Assembly: GCA_012516755.1 (NCBI GenBank)
Contig: JAAYWE010000241.1
Coordinates: 1-22,209 of the forward strand
DNA: 22,209 bases
Direction of reading: 5' to 3'
Origin: Treponema sp.
GTDB lineage: Bacteria; Spirochaetota; Spirochaetia; Treponematales; Rectinemataceae
Each line of letters begins with the position of its first letter. Position 1 is the first letter of the stretch. The translations under genes and the position numbers were made by a program. Positions 1 through 7,505 of this stretch are shown here, one piece after another. The notes below the pieces were generated by a model, which worked only from the letters and a program-made list of their open reading frames with translations, ran no database searches and was not told where the DNA came from.

Positions 1-27
1 CCTACCGAACATTCATTCTAAACAGAG

Positions 28-225
28 CTAATACTGCGTTGAATAGCTGCCTGTCACCTTGTACACAGCCCTTCCATTAGGAGCATCGAATAATCTTCAG
101 ACAGCGACAACCGAAATGGTCAATGTTTCTTCATAAATGCCATTGGGGAAAGGAGCGCTAAAATTTGAGCCTTTCTGATAGGTTACCGTGACCTTCGCAT
201 CTGCTGGCGCCTTAGAAGCATTCTT
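28..225 (-). pseudogene. Decayed C-terminal coding remnant, unidentified
   Basis: On the minus strand, one frame from 225 down to 28 reads like real protein: 42 residues including KVTVTYQKGS and APFPNGIYEE, then an in-frame TGA (99-97), then 22 more residues including RLFDAPNGRAVYKVTG, ending at TAG (30-28). TGA and TAA in the same frame sit just upstream (231-226), so there is no start. A short open stretch in another frame just before it (reading FKTFADFLIK) suggests an additional frameshift. The composition (alternating polar and hydrophobic, Gly/Pro turns) fits a beta-rich secreted or surface domain, but I do not recognise the family. It lies directly past the 3' end of tRNA-Cys. The rest of 1-305 holds nothing else I can support. 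Confidence 0.4.
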
Positions 226-305
226 TTATCAAAAAATCGGCAAAAGTCTTGAATCTTATTCGAGGGCAATACAAAATCTCCTGGCATTTTCAGCACAGCT
301 CAATT

Positions 306-377
306 AGGCGCCGATCGGAATCGAACCGATGTATAAAGGTTTTGCAGACCTCTCCCTTACCACTTGGGTACGGCGCC
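306..377 (-). tRNA. tRNA-Cys (anticodon GCA)
   Basis: The minus strand folds into a full cloverleaf. The 7-bp acceptor stem is GGCGCCG (377-371) with CGGCGCC (313-307). The anticodon stem GAGGT/ACCTT encloses the loop CTGCAAA with anticodon GCA at 345-343. The T arm is ATCGG-TTCGATT-CCGAT. The discriminator base is U (position 306), the known identity base of tRNA-Cys. The CCA end is not encoded (the flank reads AAT), so the cell must add it with a CCA-adding enzyme. It lies 95 bp downstream of secF and has its own promoter. Confidence 0.97.
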
Positions 378-390
378 AAATGCGGGGCAC

Positions 391-420
391 ATAGTATCTT
401 GAGTTCCCCGCTTTTGTCAA
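391..420 (-). promoter_or_regulatory. Sigma70-type promoter of tRNA-Cys
   Basis: On the minus strand TTGACA (420-415, exact consensus) is followed by an 18-bp spacer and TACTAT (396-391). The tRNA begins 13 nt after the -10 element. The stretch between the -10 and the likely start is GC-rich (GTGCCCCGC), as in stringently controlled stable-RNA promoters. An inverted repeat GCGGGG/CCCCGC (406-411 and 382-387) flanks the -10. Confidence 0.7.
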
Positions 421-472
421 CAATTCTGAGTAATGTAGCTCAACTATCTTTGCATGAACCCATCGTGTACAC

Positions 473-1723
473 CTATTGTTTAGATAAAGCGCCTGCTGGA
501 GCAGTCTTTTCTTTGATGGTTTTAGCTCGTCGCTTTGTTTTTTTGTTTTCCAAGAAAAGAACAATAGCGCTGGCTATAAAAATTGTCGAGTATACACCGC
601 TAACCATGCCAACAAGAAGCGCAAGCGCAAAATCCTTTATACTTCCACTTGTAAAGAAGTAGAGAGCGAGCACTGCCAGCATGGTGGTAAGCGTCGTTAT
701 AATGGAGCGTCCTAAAGTCAGCGTCAAAGCCCTGTCGAGCACATCGACAAATGGCTCCGAAGGATGAAGCTTGCGTTCCTCTCGCACTCTGTCGAACTGC
801 ACAATGGTGTCGTTTATGGAATAGCCCAATATTGTCAAAATCGCTGCTATAGTTGTGGTGTTGAATTCCATCCTTGTCCATACTATAAAGGCAATCATCA
901 CAAGGGCATCGTGAGCTATCGCCGCTACAGCAGCGATTGCGTATTCTATTTTGAATCGAATTGTCGAATAGACAAGAATAAGGACGAGGGTCATCAATAC
1001 CAGCCAGATCGATTGTCTGCTAAGCGTTTCGGAATACTGAGGTCCGACATAATCTGCTTTTACCACAACTAGCCTATCGGCTCCGACCTTATCTTCGATG
1101 AGATTGCGTATAGTCTGAGGAACATTTGTCATAAACTGGGGGTCTTCGCCGTTATCTCGAACTCTGATAAGGAATCTCTGAGAAGATGGCGGGTTTATGG
1201 TCTGCACTGTTATGTCTCCCAGTGGACTGAGAGCATCGCGAACGATATCGATCGATGCATAGAGCTCGCTATCATCTTTTGGCGCGCGGTAGAGTTTTAC
1301 AGGATTTAGGCTCAACAGAGAATTGCCCTGGTAAGTAGGCACAAGAAGATTAGAAGGAAGAGAATCGCTTCCTTCTGCAAGGTCAACTCTGATTCCCTGC
1401 TCTTTTTCCAGTGCAGCTTTTATGTCGGCAAGGGTCGAGTATGTCTTGTAATCGAACAGCACAGTACGCTTCTGCGCTTCTGCGCCTGAGAAGACAAGCG
1501 TTAGCTGGCTCTCGCCGATAGTCAATTCAGCATTACCCTTACCTTCGAAAACGACTTGTCCGGCTGGATAGGCAAGCTGAATCGTCTCATTTATTCCTGC
1601 CTGAAAGTCCACGCCCAGGTTCAAGCCTTTAGTGAAGAATCCGGCAAGCCCAAAAGCTATAATGGATAGACTTATAATTATCGCGGGCAAAAAGAATTTG
1701 CTGAATTTAATTATGCTTTTCAT
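473..1723 (-). CDS. secF: Protein translocase subunit SecF
   Basis: SecF is an inner-membrane subunit that, with SecD, uses the proton motive force to help pull preproteins through SecYEG. The 416 residues show TM1 (about 11-30), the GVDFQAG motif (37-43), a large periplasmic P1-like domain (about 45-225), then five helices. The family signature GYSINDTIVQFDRVRE (300-315) is intact. A short basic tail (393-416) follows the last helix. It is longer than E. coli SecF (about 320 residues), mainly through the periplasmic domain. The ATG overlaps the secD stop as TAATG, and a strong GGAGGAT ribosome binding site lies inside the secD end, so the two genes are translationally coupled. Confidence 0.97.
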   Translation of the reverse strand: MKSIIKFSKFFLPAIIISLSIIAFGLAGFFTKGLNLGVDFQAGINETIQLAYPAGQVVFEGKGNAELTIGESQLTLVFSGAEAQKRTVLFDYKTYSTLADIKAALEKEQGIRVDLAEGSDSLPSNLLVPTYQGNSLLSLNPVKLYRAPKDDSELYASIDIVRDALSPLGDITVQTINPPSSQRFLIRVRDNGEDPQFMTNVPQTIRNLIEDKVGADRLVVVKADYVGPQYSETLSRQSIWLVLMTLVLILVYSTIRFKIEYAIAAVAAIAHDALVMIAFIVWTRMEFNTTTIAAILTILGYSINDTIVQFDRVREERKLHPSEPFVDVLDRALTLTLGRSIITTLTTMLAVLALYFFTSGSIKDFALALLVGMVSGVYSTIFIASAIVLFLENKKTKRRAKTIKEKTAPAGALSKQ

Positions 1724-3459
1724 TATCGGATCCTCCAGCTTATGGACACTGTCTTGAGCTTTAGCACATCAGTTTCGAAATCAAAAATTAGCCTCGACAC
1801 GAAAAGGGAGGTAAAAAGACTCGTCATGTTACCTATTGCCAAGGAAACCGCAAAACCCTGAATTGGGCCGGTTCCAAGCTGAGCCAAGAAAAGTGCCGCG
1901 ATTATCGTCGTTATGTTCGAATCCATGACTGCCCAGAAGGCTTTGTCGAAACCTGCGTGTATAGCCGCCGCTCTACTCTTGCCTGCTTTCATCTCTTCCT
2001 TGATGCGTTCGAAGATGATGACATTGGCATCTACTGCCATTCCGGTAGTGAGCACAAAACCCGCTATCGAAGGAAGGGTGAGAGTCAGCTTGAAGGCTGT
2101 CAAGACCGAGAGCATGAGGTATACATTGAGTATCTGTGCTATCGTCGCATTAATTCCAGCCCATTTATAATAAATAAACATGAAAACGAAGATCGATAAA
2201 ATACCCACAATTATGGCGTTTTGTCCCTGACTAATGGCGTCTTCTCCAAGAGAAGCGCCGATAGATTGCTGGCTTACCACAGAAAGGCTGATGGGCAGGG
2301 CGGCCGTTCTCAGCAATAGCGCCAGTGCTTCGGCTTCCTCGGCACTGAATCCCGTTATTCGTACCGATTCTCTAATTGGTTCCTGGATGCGAGCATAGGA
2401 TTTTACGCGGTCATCCAGCACAACGGCCATAGTCTTGCCGACATTAGCACTTGTAAGCTCGTAGAATATGTCTCCGCCCTCTTTGTCGAGCACAAAGTTT
2501 GTCTCAGGTTGCCCTGTTATCGGATCTGAAGAGACTGTTGCGCTTACGATATGGCTGCCATCCAGACCAGGCTTACCTTCGAGAACAAGATATTCGCCGG
2601 TGAATTCATCGAGACCATAGCTGTCTTTCTTGTAGACCTTTCGGACGATTTTGCCTTCGGGAACGAGGCCTGGCTTATCCACTGTCATAGTCTCTTCGTC
2701 GATGCCTACGGGATTAGTGGAAAGATAGGAATTCACGGCCGCAGAGGCTTCCAAATCCGCAATATAGAAGGCTAGGTTCCCTTTACCCATAATAATCGAA
2801 TTTATGCGCTCTGGATCTGGAGTCCCTGGAATTTCAATATAGATCTGATCTTCACCCTGGCGACGAATGACTGGTTCTGTAAGGCCAAATTTATCGATGC
2901 GCGAATTGAGGATTTCCACCGCGCGCTTCATGGCGTCTTCTTTTTCGGCCTGGGATAGCTCATGCCCTAGTTTCTCCGACAATCCCTTGAGATCAGCCTG
3001 GACAACTGCACTCATACCGCCGGCAAGGTCGAGTCCAAGCTGCACCGCATTCGAGTGCACATTCTTGAGTTTCAACACGTATTCTCTATAGCGAGATTCG
3101 ATCGTATCGAACATGGAGCGCTCGCTGGAAAAAGCCGATAAAATGGCTACCGCATCCCATGTCCTGGGTGCTGGTTTCTTGGCTAAAGAATAAGCCCTTT
3201 TTGCCGAATCTATTGCAACCTTGTAGTTCTTCTGGTTAGAGAGATCCGTAGTATCGCCTGTAGCGGCTCTTTGCTTTAAGTCGCTGATTATGAGATAGGT
3301 CATTCTACGTGAATATTCCCTTATTTGCTCTCTGGAACCTACCGCAATGGCTTGATCCTCTTTCGGTGTCAGGAAATACCACTGAATACTCGGAAAAAGG
3401 AACATAAATGCAAGGGCTATCACTGCAATGACGATCATGAGGCGGCGCAATTTGCTCAT
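1723..3459 (-). CDS. secD: Protein translocase subunit SecD
   Basis: SecD is the partner of SecF in proton-driven late steps of protein export. The 578 residues comprise TM1 (about 6-24), a periplasmic region with the LGLDLAGG motif (141-148), the P1 base and head domains to about 400, then a five-helix bundle (about 412-560). The conserved GMAVDANVIIFERIKEEM (473-490) carries Asp477, equivalent to the proton-pathway Asp of E. coli SecD. The start at 3459 has a GGAG-type site 8 nt upstream. It lies 96 bp after yajC and one base overlaps secF, in the usual yajC-secD-secF operon order. Confidence 0.97.
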   Translation of the reverse strand: MSKLRRLMIVIAVIALAFMFLFPSIQWYFLTPKEDQAIAVGSREQIREYSRRMTYLIISDLKQRAATGDTTDLSNQKNYKVAIDSAKRAYSLAKKPAPRTWDAVAILSAFSSERSMFDTIESRYREYVLKLKNVHSNAVQLGLDLAGGMSAVVQADLKGLSEKLGHELSQAEKEDAMKRAVEILNSRIDKFGLTEPVIRRQGEDQIYIEIPGTPDPERINSIIMGKGNLAFYIADLEASAAVNSYLSTNPVGIDEETMTVDKPGLVPEGKIVRKVYKKDSYGLDEFTGEYLVLEGKPGLDGSHIVSATVSSDPITGQPETNFVLDKEGGDIFYELTSANVGKTMAVVLDDRVKSYARIQEPIRESVRITGFSAEEAEALALLLRTAALPISLSVVSQQSIGASLGEDAISQGQNAIIVGILSIFVFMFIYYKWAGINATIAQILNVYLMLSVLTAFKLTLTLPSIAGFVLTTGMAVDANVIIFERIKEEMKAGKSRAAAIHAGFDKAFWAVMDSNITTIIAALFLAQLGTGPIQGFAVSLAIGNMTSLFTSLFVSRLIFDFETDVLKLKTVSISWRIR

Positions 3460-3518
3460 ACCGGTTACTCCAATCCTCTCATGGATGTATCAATAAATGG
3501 AGAGAAATGTGTTATGCC

Positions 3519-3539
3519 TACCCGAGCGAAAGCTGGGTA
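3519..3539 (-). other. Small hairpin in the yajC-secD gap
   Basis: On the transcribed minus strand, UACCC and AGC pair with GCU and GGGUA around a 4-nt UUUC loop, with one unpaired C, giving about 8 bp. No U-tract follows, so it is not a normal terminator. It could mark mRNA processing or attenuation between yajC and secD, or be chance. Confidence 0.3.
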
Positions 3540-3555
3540 TTGCACAAAGAAGACT

Positions 3556-3984
3556 TTACTTGTCTTCGGTTTTTTCTTTCTCGACTTTTCGGGTCGATTC
3601 AGCGCTGTCCTCTGGCTTGTCTTCGATCTTTTCGTCGTACTTGTCTTCGGCTCTTTCCTCAGTCTTGGCGGGGCTGATGGAAGCTATGGCCGATTTAGAA
3701 AACTCAATCCGCGCTCCATCATCGACCTTAATCAAAACAGTAGAATCTCTGACCGAAGTCACCACACCATGGATACCACCAATGGTTACGACCTTATCGC
3801 CCTTTTTGACTCCAGCTATCATCTGCTGCATCTTCTTCTGCTTTTTGTTCTGTGGCCGAATGATCAAAAAGTAAAAGATCACAAACACAAGACCAAAGGT
3901 CACGATCGTCGAGATTAACGACCCCGTCGGATTGCTGCCAGTTGTCTGCTGAAGCAGAACAAGGCCATTCTGGATACCATTCAT
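3556..3984 (-). CDS. yajC: Preprotein translocase subunit YajC
   Basis: YajC is a small single-span membrane protein that associates with SecDF and the Sec holotranslocon. The 142 residues show a short N-terminal segment, one transmembrane helix (about 22-42, ending FYFLIIRPQNKKQKK) and the conserved cytoplasmic YajC domain (GDKVVTIGGIHGVV). A highly charged Lys/Glu/Asp tail (about 106-142) makes it somewhat longer than E. coli YajC (110 residues). The start is supported by an AAGGAAG site and by the helix position. It is the first gene of the yajC-secD-secF group. Confidence 0.95.
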   Translation of the reverse strand: MNGIQNGLVLLQQTTGSNPTGSLISTIVTFGLVFVIFYFLIIRPQNKKQKKMQQMIAGVKKGDKVVTIGGIHGVVTSVRDSTVLIKVDDGARIEFSKSAIASISPAKTEERAEDKYDEKIEDKPEDSAESTRKVEKEKTEDK

Positions 3985-4015
3985 ATATCTTCCTTATCGA
4001 AAAAGAATTCCAGCA

Positions 4016-4045
4016 AAATTACCATGGAGCAGCTCGAATGGTCAA
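4016..4045 (-). promoter_or_regulatory. Candidate promoter of yajC-secD-secF
   Basis: On the minus strand TTGACC (4045-4040), an 18-bp spacer and TAATTT (4021-4016) lie 31 bp before the yajC start. The elements sit just after the arcC stop (4052), so the sec genes can be transcribed independently of arcC. No terminator is visible between arcC and yajC, so read-through is also possible. Confidence 0.5.
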
Positions 4046-4051
4046 GTTGCG

Positions 4052-4996
4052 CTAAGCGGAGATCACAGTGCCCGCCTTGCCATCAACTGCCGCCGTTGCG
4101 TTTTCCATGGAAGTTATAATGACTTTTGCGCCACCTCTCCTTATAAAGTCGCAGGCTGCTTCGATCTTGGGCCCCATGGAACCTTTCGGGAAATGACCTT
4201 CAGCCATGTATTGTTCGCATTCTCTTAGGCTGAGATGATCGAATACCCGCTGGTCGGGCTTTCGGAAATTGATTGCAACCTTATCTACACCAGTAAGTAT
4301 GATGAGCTCATCAGCATTTATTAGACTTGCAAGGAGCGACGAAGCCCTGTCTTTATCGATCACCGCATCTACGCCTGAGAGGGTCCCATCCGGATTACGC
4401 TTGACAGGAATTCCACCTCCCCCAACCGCGATGACTATCTTGCCATCGTCTATAAGGTCCTTGATTGTCTCTTTTTCGATGACATCGAGTGGTTTTGGGC
4501 TTGGCACAACGCGCCTATAACCGCGCATTGGATCTTCTTTGATCACCCAGCCGCGGGAGCGCAGTTTTTCTACTTCCTCGAATTTGTAGAAAGGACCTAC
4601 AAATTTAGTTGGATTCAGCATTGAGGGATCATTTGGGTCTACTACTACCTGCGTTATTACGGTTACCACATCCTTGTCTATGCCTACGGTGCGCAGTGCA
4701 TTGGAAAGACTTTGTGCAATCATATAGCCCATAGAACCCTGCGTATCAGCAACAATGACATTTAGCGGAGATGGAGGAACCTGTACAGAAGCTGCTTCGT
4801 TTCGGATGAGATGTACACCAGCTTGAGGGCCGTTTCCATGTGTCAGAACCACTTTGTGGCCTTCGGCTATCATGCCAACTATTGCCTTCATGCTCTTTCG
4901 GGTATTTTCAAACTGCTGTTCTATCGTTCCTTCCGTGCCTTCTTCGATTATCGCATTACCACCAAGCGCCACGACAATAGTTTTGCGCATTGCCAT
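4052..4996 (-). CDS. arcC: Carbamate kinase
   Basis: Carbamate kinase transfers phosphate between carbamoyl phosphate and ADP, making ATP plus carbamate, which breaks down to ammonia and CO2. The 314 residues have the amino-acid-kinase fold: ALGGNAI (10-16), HGNGPQAG (53-60), AVGGGGIPV (190-198), DKDRASSLLA (214-223) and LTGVDKVAINF (234-244). I chose the ATG at 4996 because AAGGAG precedes it by 6 nt; an upstream in-frame ATG at 5047 would add 17 unconserved residues with no such site. No arginine deiminase or ornithine carbamoyltransferase gene is adjacent, so the usual arc operon is split or absent here. It is transcribed divergently from ispH. Confidence 0.95.
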   Translation of the reverse strand: MAMRKTIVVALGGNAIIEEGTEGTIEQQFENTRKSMKAIVGMIAEGHKVVLTHGNGPQAGVHLIRNEAASVQVPPSPLNVIVADTQGSMGYMIAQSLSNALRTVGIDKDVVTVITQVVVDPNDPSMLNPTKFVGPFYKFEEVEKLRSRGWVIKEDPMRGYRRVVPSPKPLDVIEKETIKDLIDDGKIVIAVGGGGIPVKRNPDGTLSGVDAVIDKDRASSLLASLINADELIILTGVDKVAINFRKPDQRVFDHLSLRECEQYMAEGHFPKGSMGPKIEAACDFIRRGGAKVIITSMENATAAVDGKAGTVISA

Positions 4997-5037
4997 GAAT
5001 TCTCCTTTTCCGGATAGCGAAATTTTCCAGAAATAGT

Positions 5038-5065
5038 AGTATAGCACTTTTCAAAAAAACCGCAA
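5038..5065 (-). promoter_or_regulatory. Candidate promoter of arcC
   Basis: On the minus strand TTGCGG (5065-5060), a 16-bp spacer and TATACT (5043-5038) precede arcC by about 41 bp. The -35 overlaps the left half of a palindrome shared with the ispH promoter. Confidence 0.55.
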
Positions 5066-5077
5066 TGCGCATTGTGG
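5060..5077. promoter_or_regulatory. Palindrome between the divergent arcC and ispH promoters
   Basis: CAATGCGCATTG (5063-5074) is a perfect 12-bp palindrome. It extends to 18 bp (5060-5077) with a single mismatched pair. It covers the -35 elements of both divergent promoters, the expected place for a shared operator. No regulator gene lies beside it, so the binding protein is unknown. Confidence 0.4.
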
Positions 5078-5100
5078 AAATGGCTATCAAAATCTGATAA
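5072..5100 (+). promoter_or_regulatory. Candidate promoter of ispH, start-proximal
   Basis: TTGTGG (5072-5077), a 17-bp spacer and TGATAA (5095-5100) end only 9 nt before the ispH ATG. There is no good ribosome binding site between, so the transcript would have almost no leader. Confidence 0.45.
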
Positions 5101-5109
5101 GATCCAATT

Positions 5110-5994
5110 ATGCAGATTGTTCGAGCAAGAATTCTTGGTATGTGTATGGGCGTGCGACGCGCGGACGAGCTGGCGCATCGAGCCGCCGAAAGAGCTGCTC
5201 GAACCGGCCGCCCTGTCTATAGCTATGGCCCTCTTATCCATAATCCTCAGGCAGTTGCCGACCTCGAATCGCTTGGTGTGCATGTTCTGGATCCAAGCAC
5301 AATCGAGTCGGAACTAGATGAACTCCCAAACCTGAGAGATGGTATTGTCATAATAAGGGCTCATGGAGCATCGCTGGCCGCAATATCTCGCCTACATGTG
5401 CTTGGCGCAAGAATAATCGATGCTACCTGTCCCCGAGTCATCAAGAGCCAGGGTCTAGCCCGGCATTACGAGAGATTGGGTTGGCAAGTAGTGCTTGTCG
5501 GCGATTCCCGACATGGTGAGATTGCAGGTATTCTGGGACATACCTTGAATGCTCTCGTTGTAGATAGCCCCGAAACAGCCCCTGCCCTGGCGAGATCGCT
5601 CAGAGATAAGCCTTGCGCCCTCATTGCACAGACAACAATCCGTCAGGAAGACTACGATACAGTTATCGATATTTTTCAATCCTATGTTAGAAAGATGATC
5701 GCAGAAAAGACTATATGTCCAGCTACGCGAGAGCGCCAGCAGGCATTGGCTGAACTCAGCACACAGGTGGACGCGCTGCTTGTAGTTGGAGGCAAGAACT
5801 CTGAGAATACAAAGAGACTCTATAGGAGTGCCATAGGCTTCGGTCTTCCTTCCTGGCATATAGAGACGGCAGACGAACTGAAGCCCGAGATGGTGAGTTA
5901 TGATCGCATAGGAATTACCGCGGGTGCCTCTACTCCCGACTTCATTATCGATGAAATTCAGGAAATGCTCATTCGGATGGCGCAGAATGGATAG
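5110..5994 (+). CDS. ispH: 4-hydroxy-3-methylbut-2-enyl diphosphate reductase
   Basis: IspH (LytB) is the last enzyme of the MEP pathway. It reduces HMBPP to isopentenyl and dimethylallyl diphosphate using an iron-sulfur cluster. The 294 residues keep the three cluster cysteines: Cys12 (GMCMGVRRA), Cys107 (DATCPRV) and Cys203 (TICPATRERQ). The substrate-binding histidines are at 44, 85 (RAHG) and 135, and the acid at Glu137 (RHGEIAG). The start gives the normal family N-terminus. It heads a plus-strand cluster with udk 28 bp downstream. A long antisense reading frame over this gene is a shadow. Confidence 0.96.
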   Translation: MQIVRARILGMCMGVRRADELAHRAAERAARTGRPVYSYGPLIHNPQAVADLESLGVHVLDPSTIESELDELPNLRDGIVIIRAHGASLAAISRLHVLGARIIDATCPRVIKSQGLARHYERLGWQVVLVGDSRHGEIAGILGHTLNALVVDSPETAPALARSLRDKPCALIAQTTIRQEDYDTVIDIFQSYVRKMIAEKTICPATRERQQALAELSTQVDALLVVGGKNSENTKRLYRSAIGFGLPSWHIETADELKPEMVSYDRIGITAGASTPDFIIDEIQEMLIRMAQNG

Positions 5995-6022
5995 GCCTTC
6001 CACTTTACCATAAAGCCAAGGC

Positions 6023-6733
6023 ATGGTAAAAAAGGATATGCCAGCAGTCAAGATAATCGGTATTTCCGGTGGTTCCGGCTCAGGCAAGACCACTATAGTT
6101 CGAAAAATATCCGAAATTGTCAGCGACTTTGTCTTCCTGCCACAGGATAATTACTACAAGTCAGCAGAATTCATCAGTAACCTCAACATCACAGCATTCA
6201 ACTTCGATCATCCTGATGCCTTCGACAACGAGCTTCTGATCTCTCATCTCACCGCCCTAAAGAATGGCCAACCCATCGACATGCCTGTCTATGATTTCGT
6301 CCATCATAGAAGAACAGATCAGACTATCCATATTCAGCCCTCGAAGCTTGTCATTTTCGAGGGAATAATGATCTTCACTAACAAAGAAGTGCGAGACCTC
6401 ATAGATCTAAAGATCTTTGTCGATACACCGGATGATATCCGCTTTATTCGACGCCTATCGCGAGACATCAAGGAGCGTGGTCGCACAGTAGATTCCGTGG
6501 TAGAGCAATATCTGACAGTGGTAAGGCCTGGACACTTCGACTTTATCGAACCAACCAAGGCTTACGCCGACATAATCATTCCCGAGGGAGGATTCAATGA
6601 GCGGGCACTGGACGTGCTCGTTTCTTTCATCAATTCGGTCATCGGCCCCTCCGAAGGCCACAAAGAGCCAGACCCAGCTTCAAAAGAAAAAGATTCCGAC
6701 AGCAAATCGAGTCAGCATCTATGGCTGGCATGA
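6023..6733 (+). CDS. udk: Uridine kinase
   Basis: Uridine/cytidine kinase phosphorylates the nucleosides to UMP and CMP in pyrimidine salvage. The 236 residues contain the P-loop GGSGSGKTT (16-24), PQDNYY (40-45), MPVYDFVHHRRTD (87-99), FEGIMIF (112-118), the lid RRLSRDIKERGR (143-154) and FIEPTKAYADIIIPEGG (174-190), all typical of Udk. Residues from about 208 on are a charged, low-complexity tail not needed by the fold, so the protein is some 25 residues longer than usual. The ATG at 6023 is taken; an in-frame ATG at 6038 is nearly as good, and neither has a well-spaced ribosome binding site. Confidence 0.92.
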   Translation: MVKKDMPAVKIIGISGGSGSGKTTIVRKISEIVSDFVFLPQDNYYKSAEFISNLNITAFNFDHPDAFDNELLISHLTALKNGQPIDMPVYDFVHHRRTDQTIHIQPSKLVIFEGIMIFTNKEVRDLIDLKIFVDTPDDIRFIRRLSRDIKERGRTVDSVVEQYLTVVRPGHFDFIEPTKAYADIIIPEGGFNERALDVLVSFINSVIGPSEGHKEPDPASKEKDSDSKSSQHLWLA

Positions 6734-6766
6734 CCTTTGAGCGGCCTTGATCTGCATTTATATAAA

Positions 6767-7498
6767 ATGAAAAACGCTCGTGCCACTCTTTCCAAGCTTT
6801 GCGAGATTGCTCTGCGCCGCTATGATATGATTCAGCCTGGAGATAGAATCCTAATCGCGGTTTCCGGCGGAAAAGATTCCTGTTGCCTCGCTTGGGATCT
6901 GTCCAAGAAACGCCAATGGTTGGAAACTCCTTTCGAAATTGCCGCCTGTCATATAGTCACCGACCTTGAGGATTTTGGCCTTTCGCAGAGGCGGGACGAT
7001 TCCTGGCTTGCCTTGTATATGACCAAATGGGGTATTCCATACACGCGTCTTGAGATACCTGTAGTGGGCAGACTAAAACCAGGAAGATCAATGAACTGCT
7101 ACTGGTGTACCACCCAGCGCCGATCAGAGCTCATGAAATTTGCCAAGGAACATGGGTTCAATAAGCTCGCTCTTGGCCACCACATGGACGATATTCTCGA
7201 GACTCTGCTTATGAACATGCTAAGAAAAGGCGAATTTGCAACCATGCCGCCTGTCATGCCCTATAGAAAATACCCCATAACAGTCATCCGGCCCCTTGCT
7301 CTGTGTGAAGAAAGGCAAGTTTTAGCTTGTGCCGATGAATTGGGTTTGTCGGATTACACATATACATGCTCATTCAATTTAGAAGGAGAGCGAAAAAAAG
7401 CAAGAGTTCTCCTGGAACATTTGACGGAAGGATCAAGCCAAAAGAAGCGGAATATTTTTGAGTCTATGTCTCGCATAAGGAAGGATTATCTGACATAA
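6767..7498 (+). CDS. TtcA-family tRNA 2-thiolation protein
   Basis: This is an ATP-pyrophosphatase-fold enzyme of the TtcA group, which in E. coli makes 2-thiocytidine at tRNA position 32 using an iron-sulfur cluster. Seen in 243 residues: the PP-loop SGGKDS (33-38), a CxxC pair Cys111/Cys114 (NCYWCTTQRR), LGHHMDDILETLLMNM (136-151) and a later Cys201, the pattern of three cluster ligands in TtcA. The start is uncertain: ATG 6767 gives a typical N-terminus, while TTG 6737 would add 10 residues. Neither has a clear ribosome binding site. It lies between udk and thpR on the same strand, 7 bp before thpR. Whether the substrate is C32 or another tRNA position cannot be told from sequence. Confidence 0.85.
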   Translation: MKNARATLSKLCEIALRRYDMIQPGDRILIAVSGGKDSCCLAWDLSKKRQWLETPFEIAACHIVTDLEDFGLSQRRDDSWLALYMTKWGIPYTRLEIPVVGRLKPGRSMNCYWCTTQRRSELMKFAKEHGFNKLALGHHMDDILETLLMNMLRKGEFATMPPVMPYRKYPITVIRPLALCEERQVLACADELGLSDYTYTCSFNLEGERKKARVLLEHLTEGSSQKKRNIFESMSRIRKDYLT

Positions 7499-7505
7499 TA
7501 AGGCC

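Noticed and set aside
97..99. In-frame TGA in the remnant as selenocysteine
   Set aside because: The frame also lacks a start and has TGA and TAA just upstream, and no selenocysteine insertion hairpin is evident after it; decay is simpler.
249..662. 137-codon plus-strand frame across tRNA-Cys and the secF end
   Set aside because: It reads through a tRNA gene and opposite secF; no ribosome binding site or domain.
3325..3918. 197-codon plus-strand open frame across secD start and yajC
   Set aside because: Antisense to two well-supported sec genes; Cys/Phe/His-rich text without domain pattern.
5455..6093. 212-codon minus-strand open frame over ispH and the udk start
   Set aside because: It lies entirely opposite genes with intact motifs, has no recognisable domain and uses unlikely residue runs; it is a shadow of ispH.
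6737..6766. TTG start adding 10 residues to the TtcA-like protein
   Set aside because: No ribosome binding site and the added residues are outside the conserved start; ATG 6767 preferred, though not proven.
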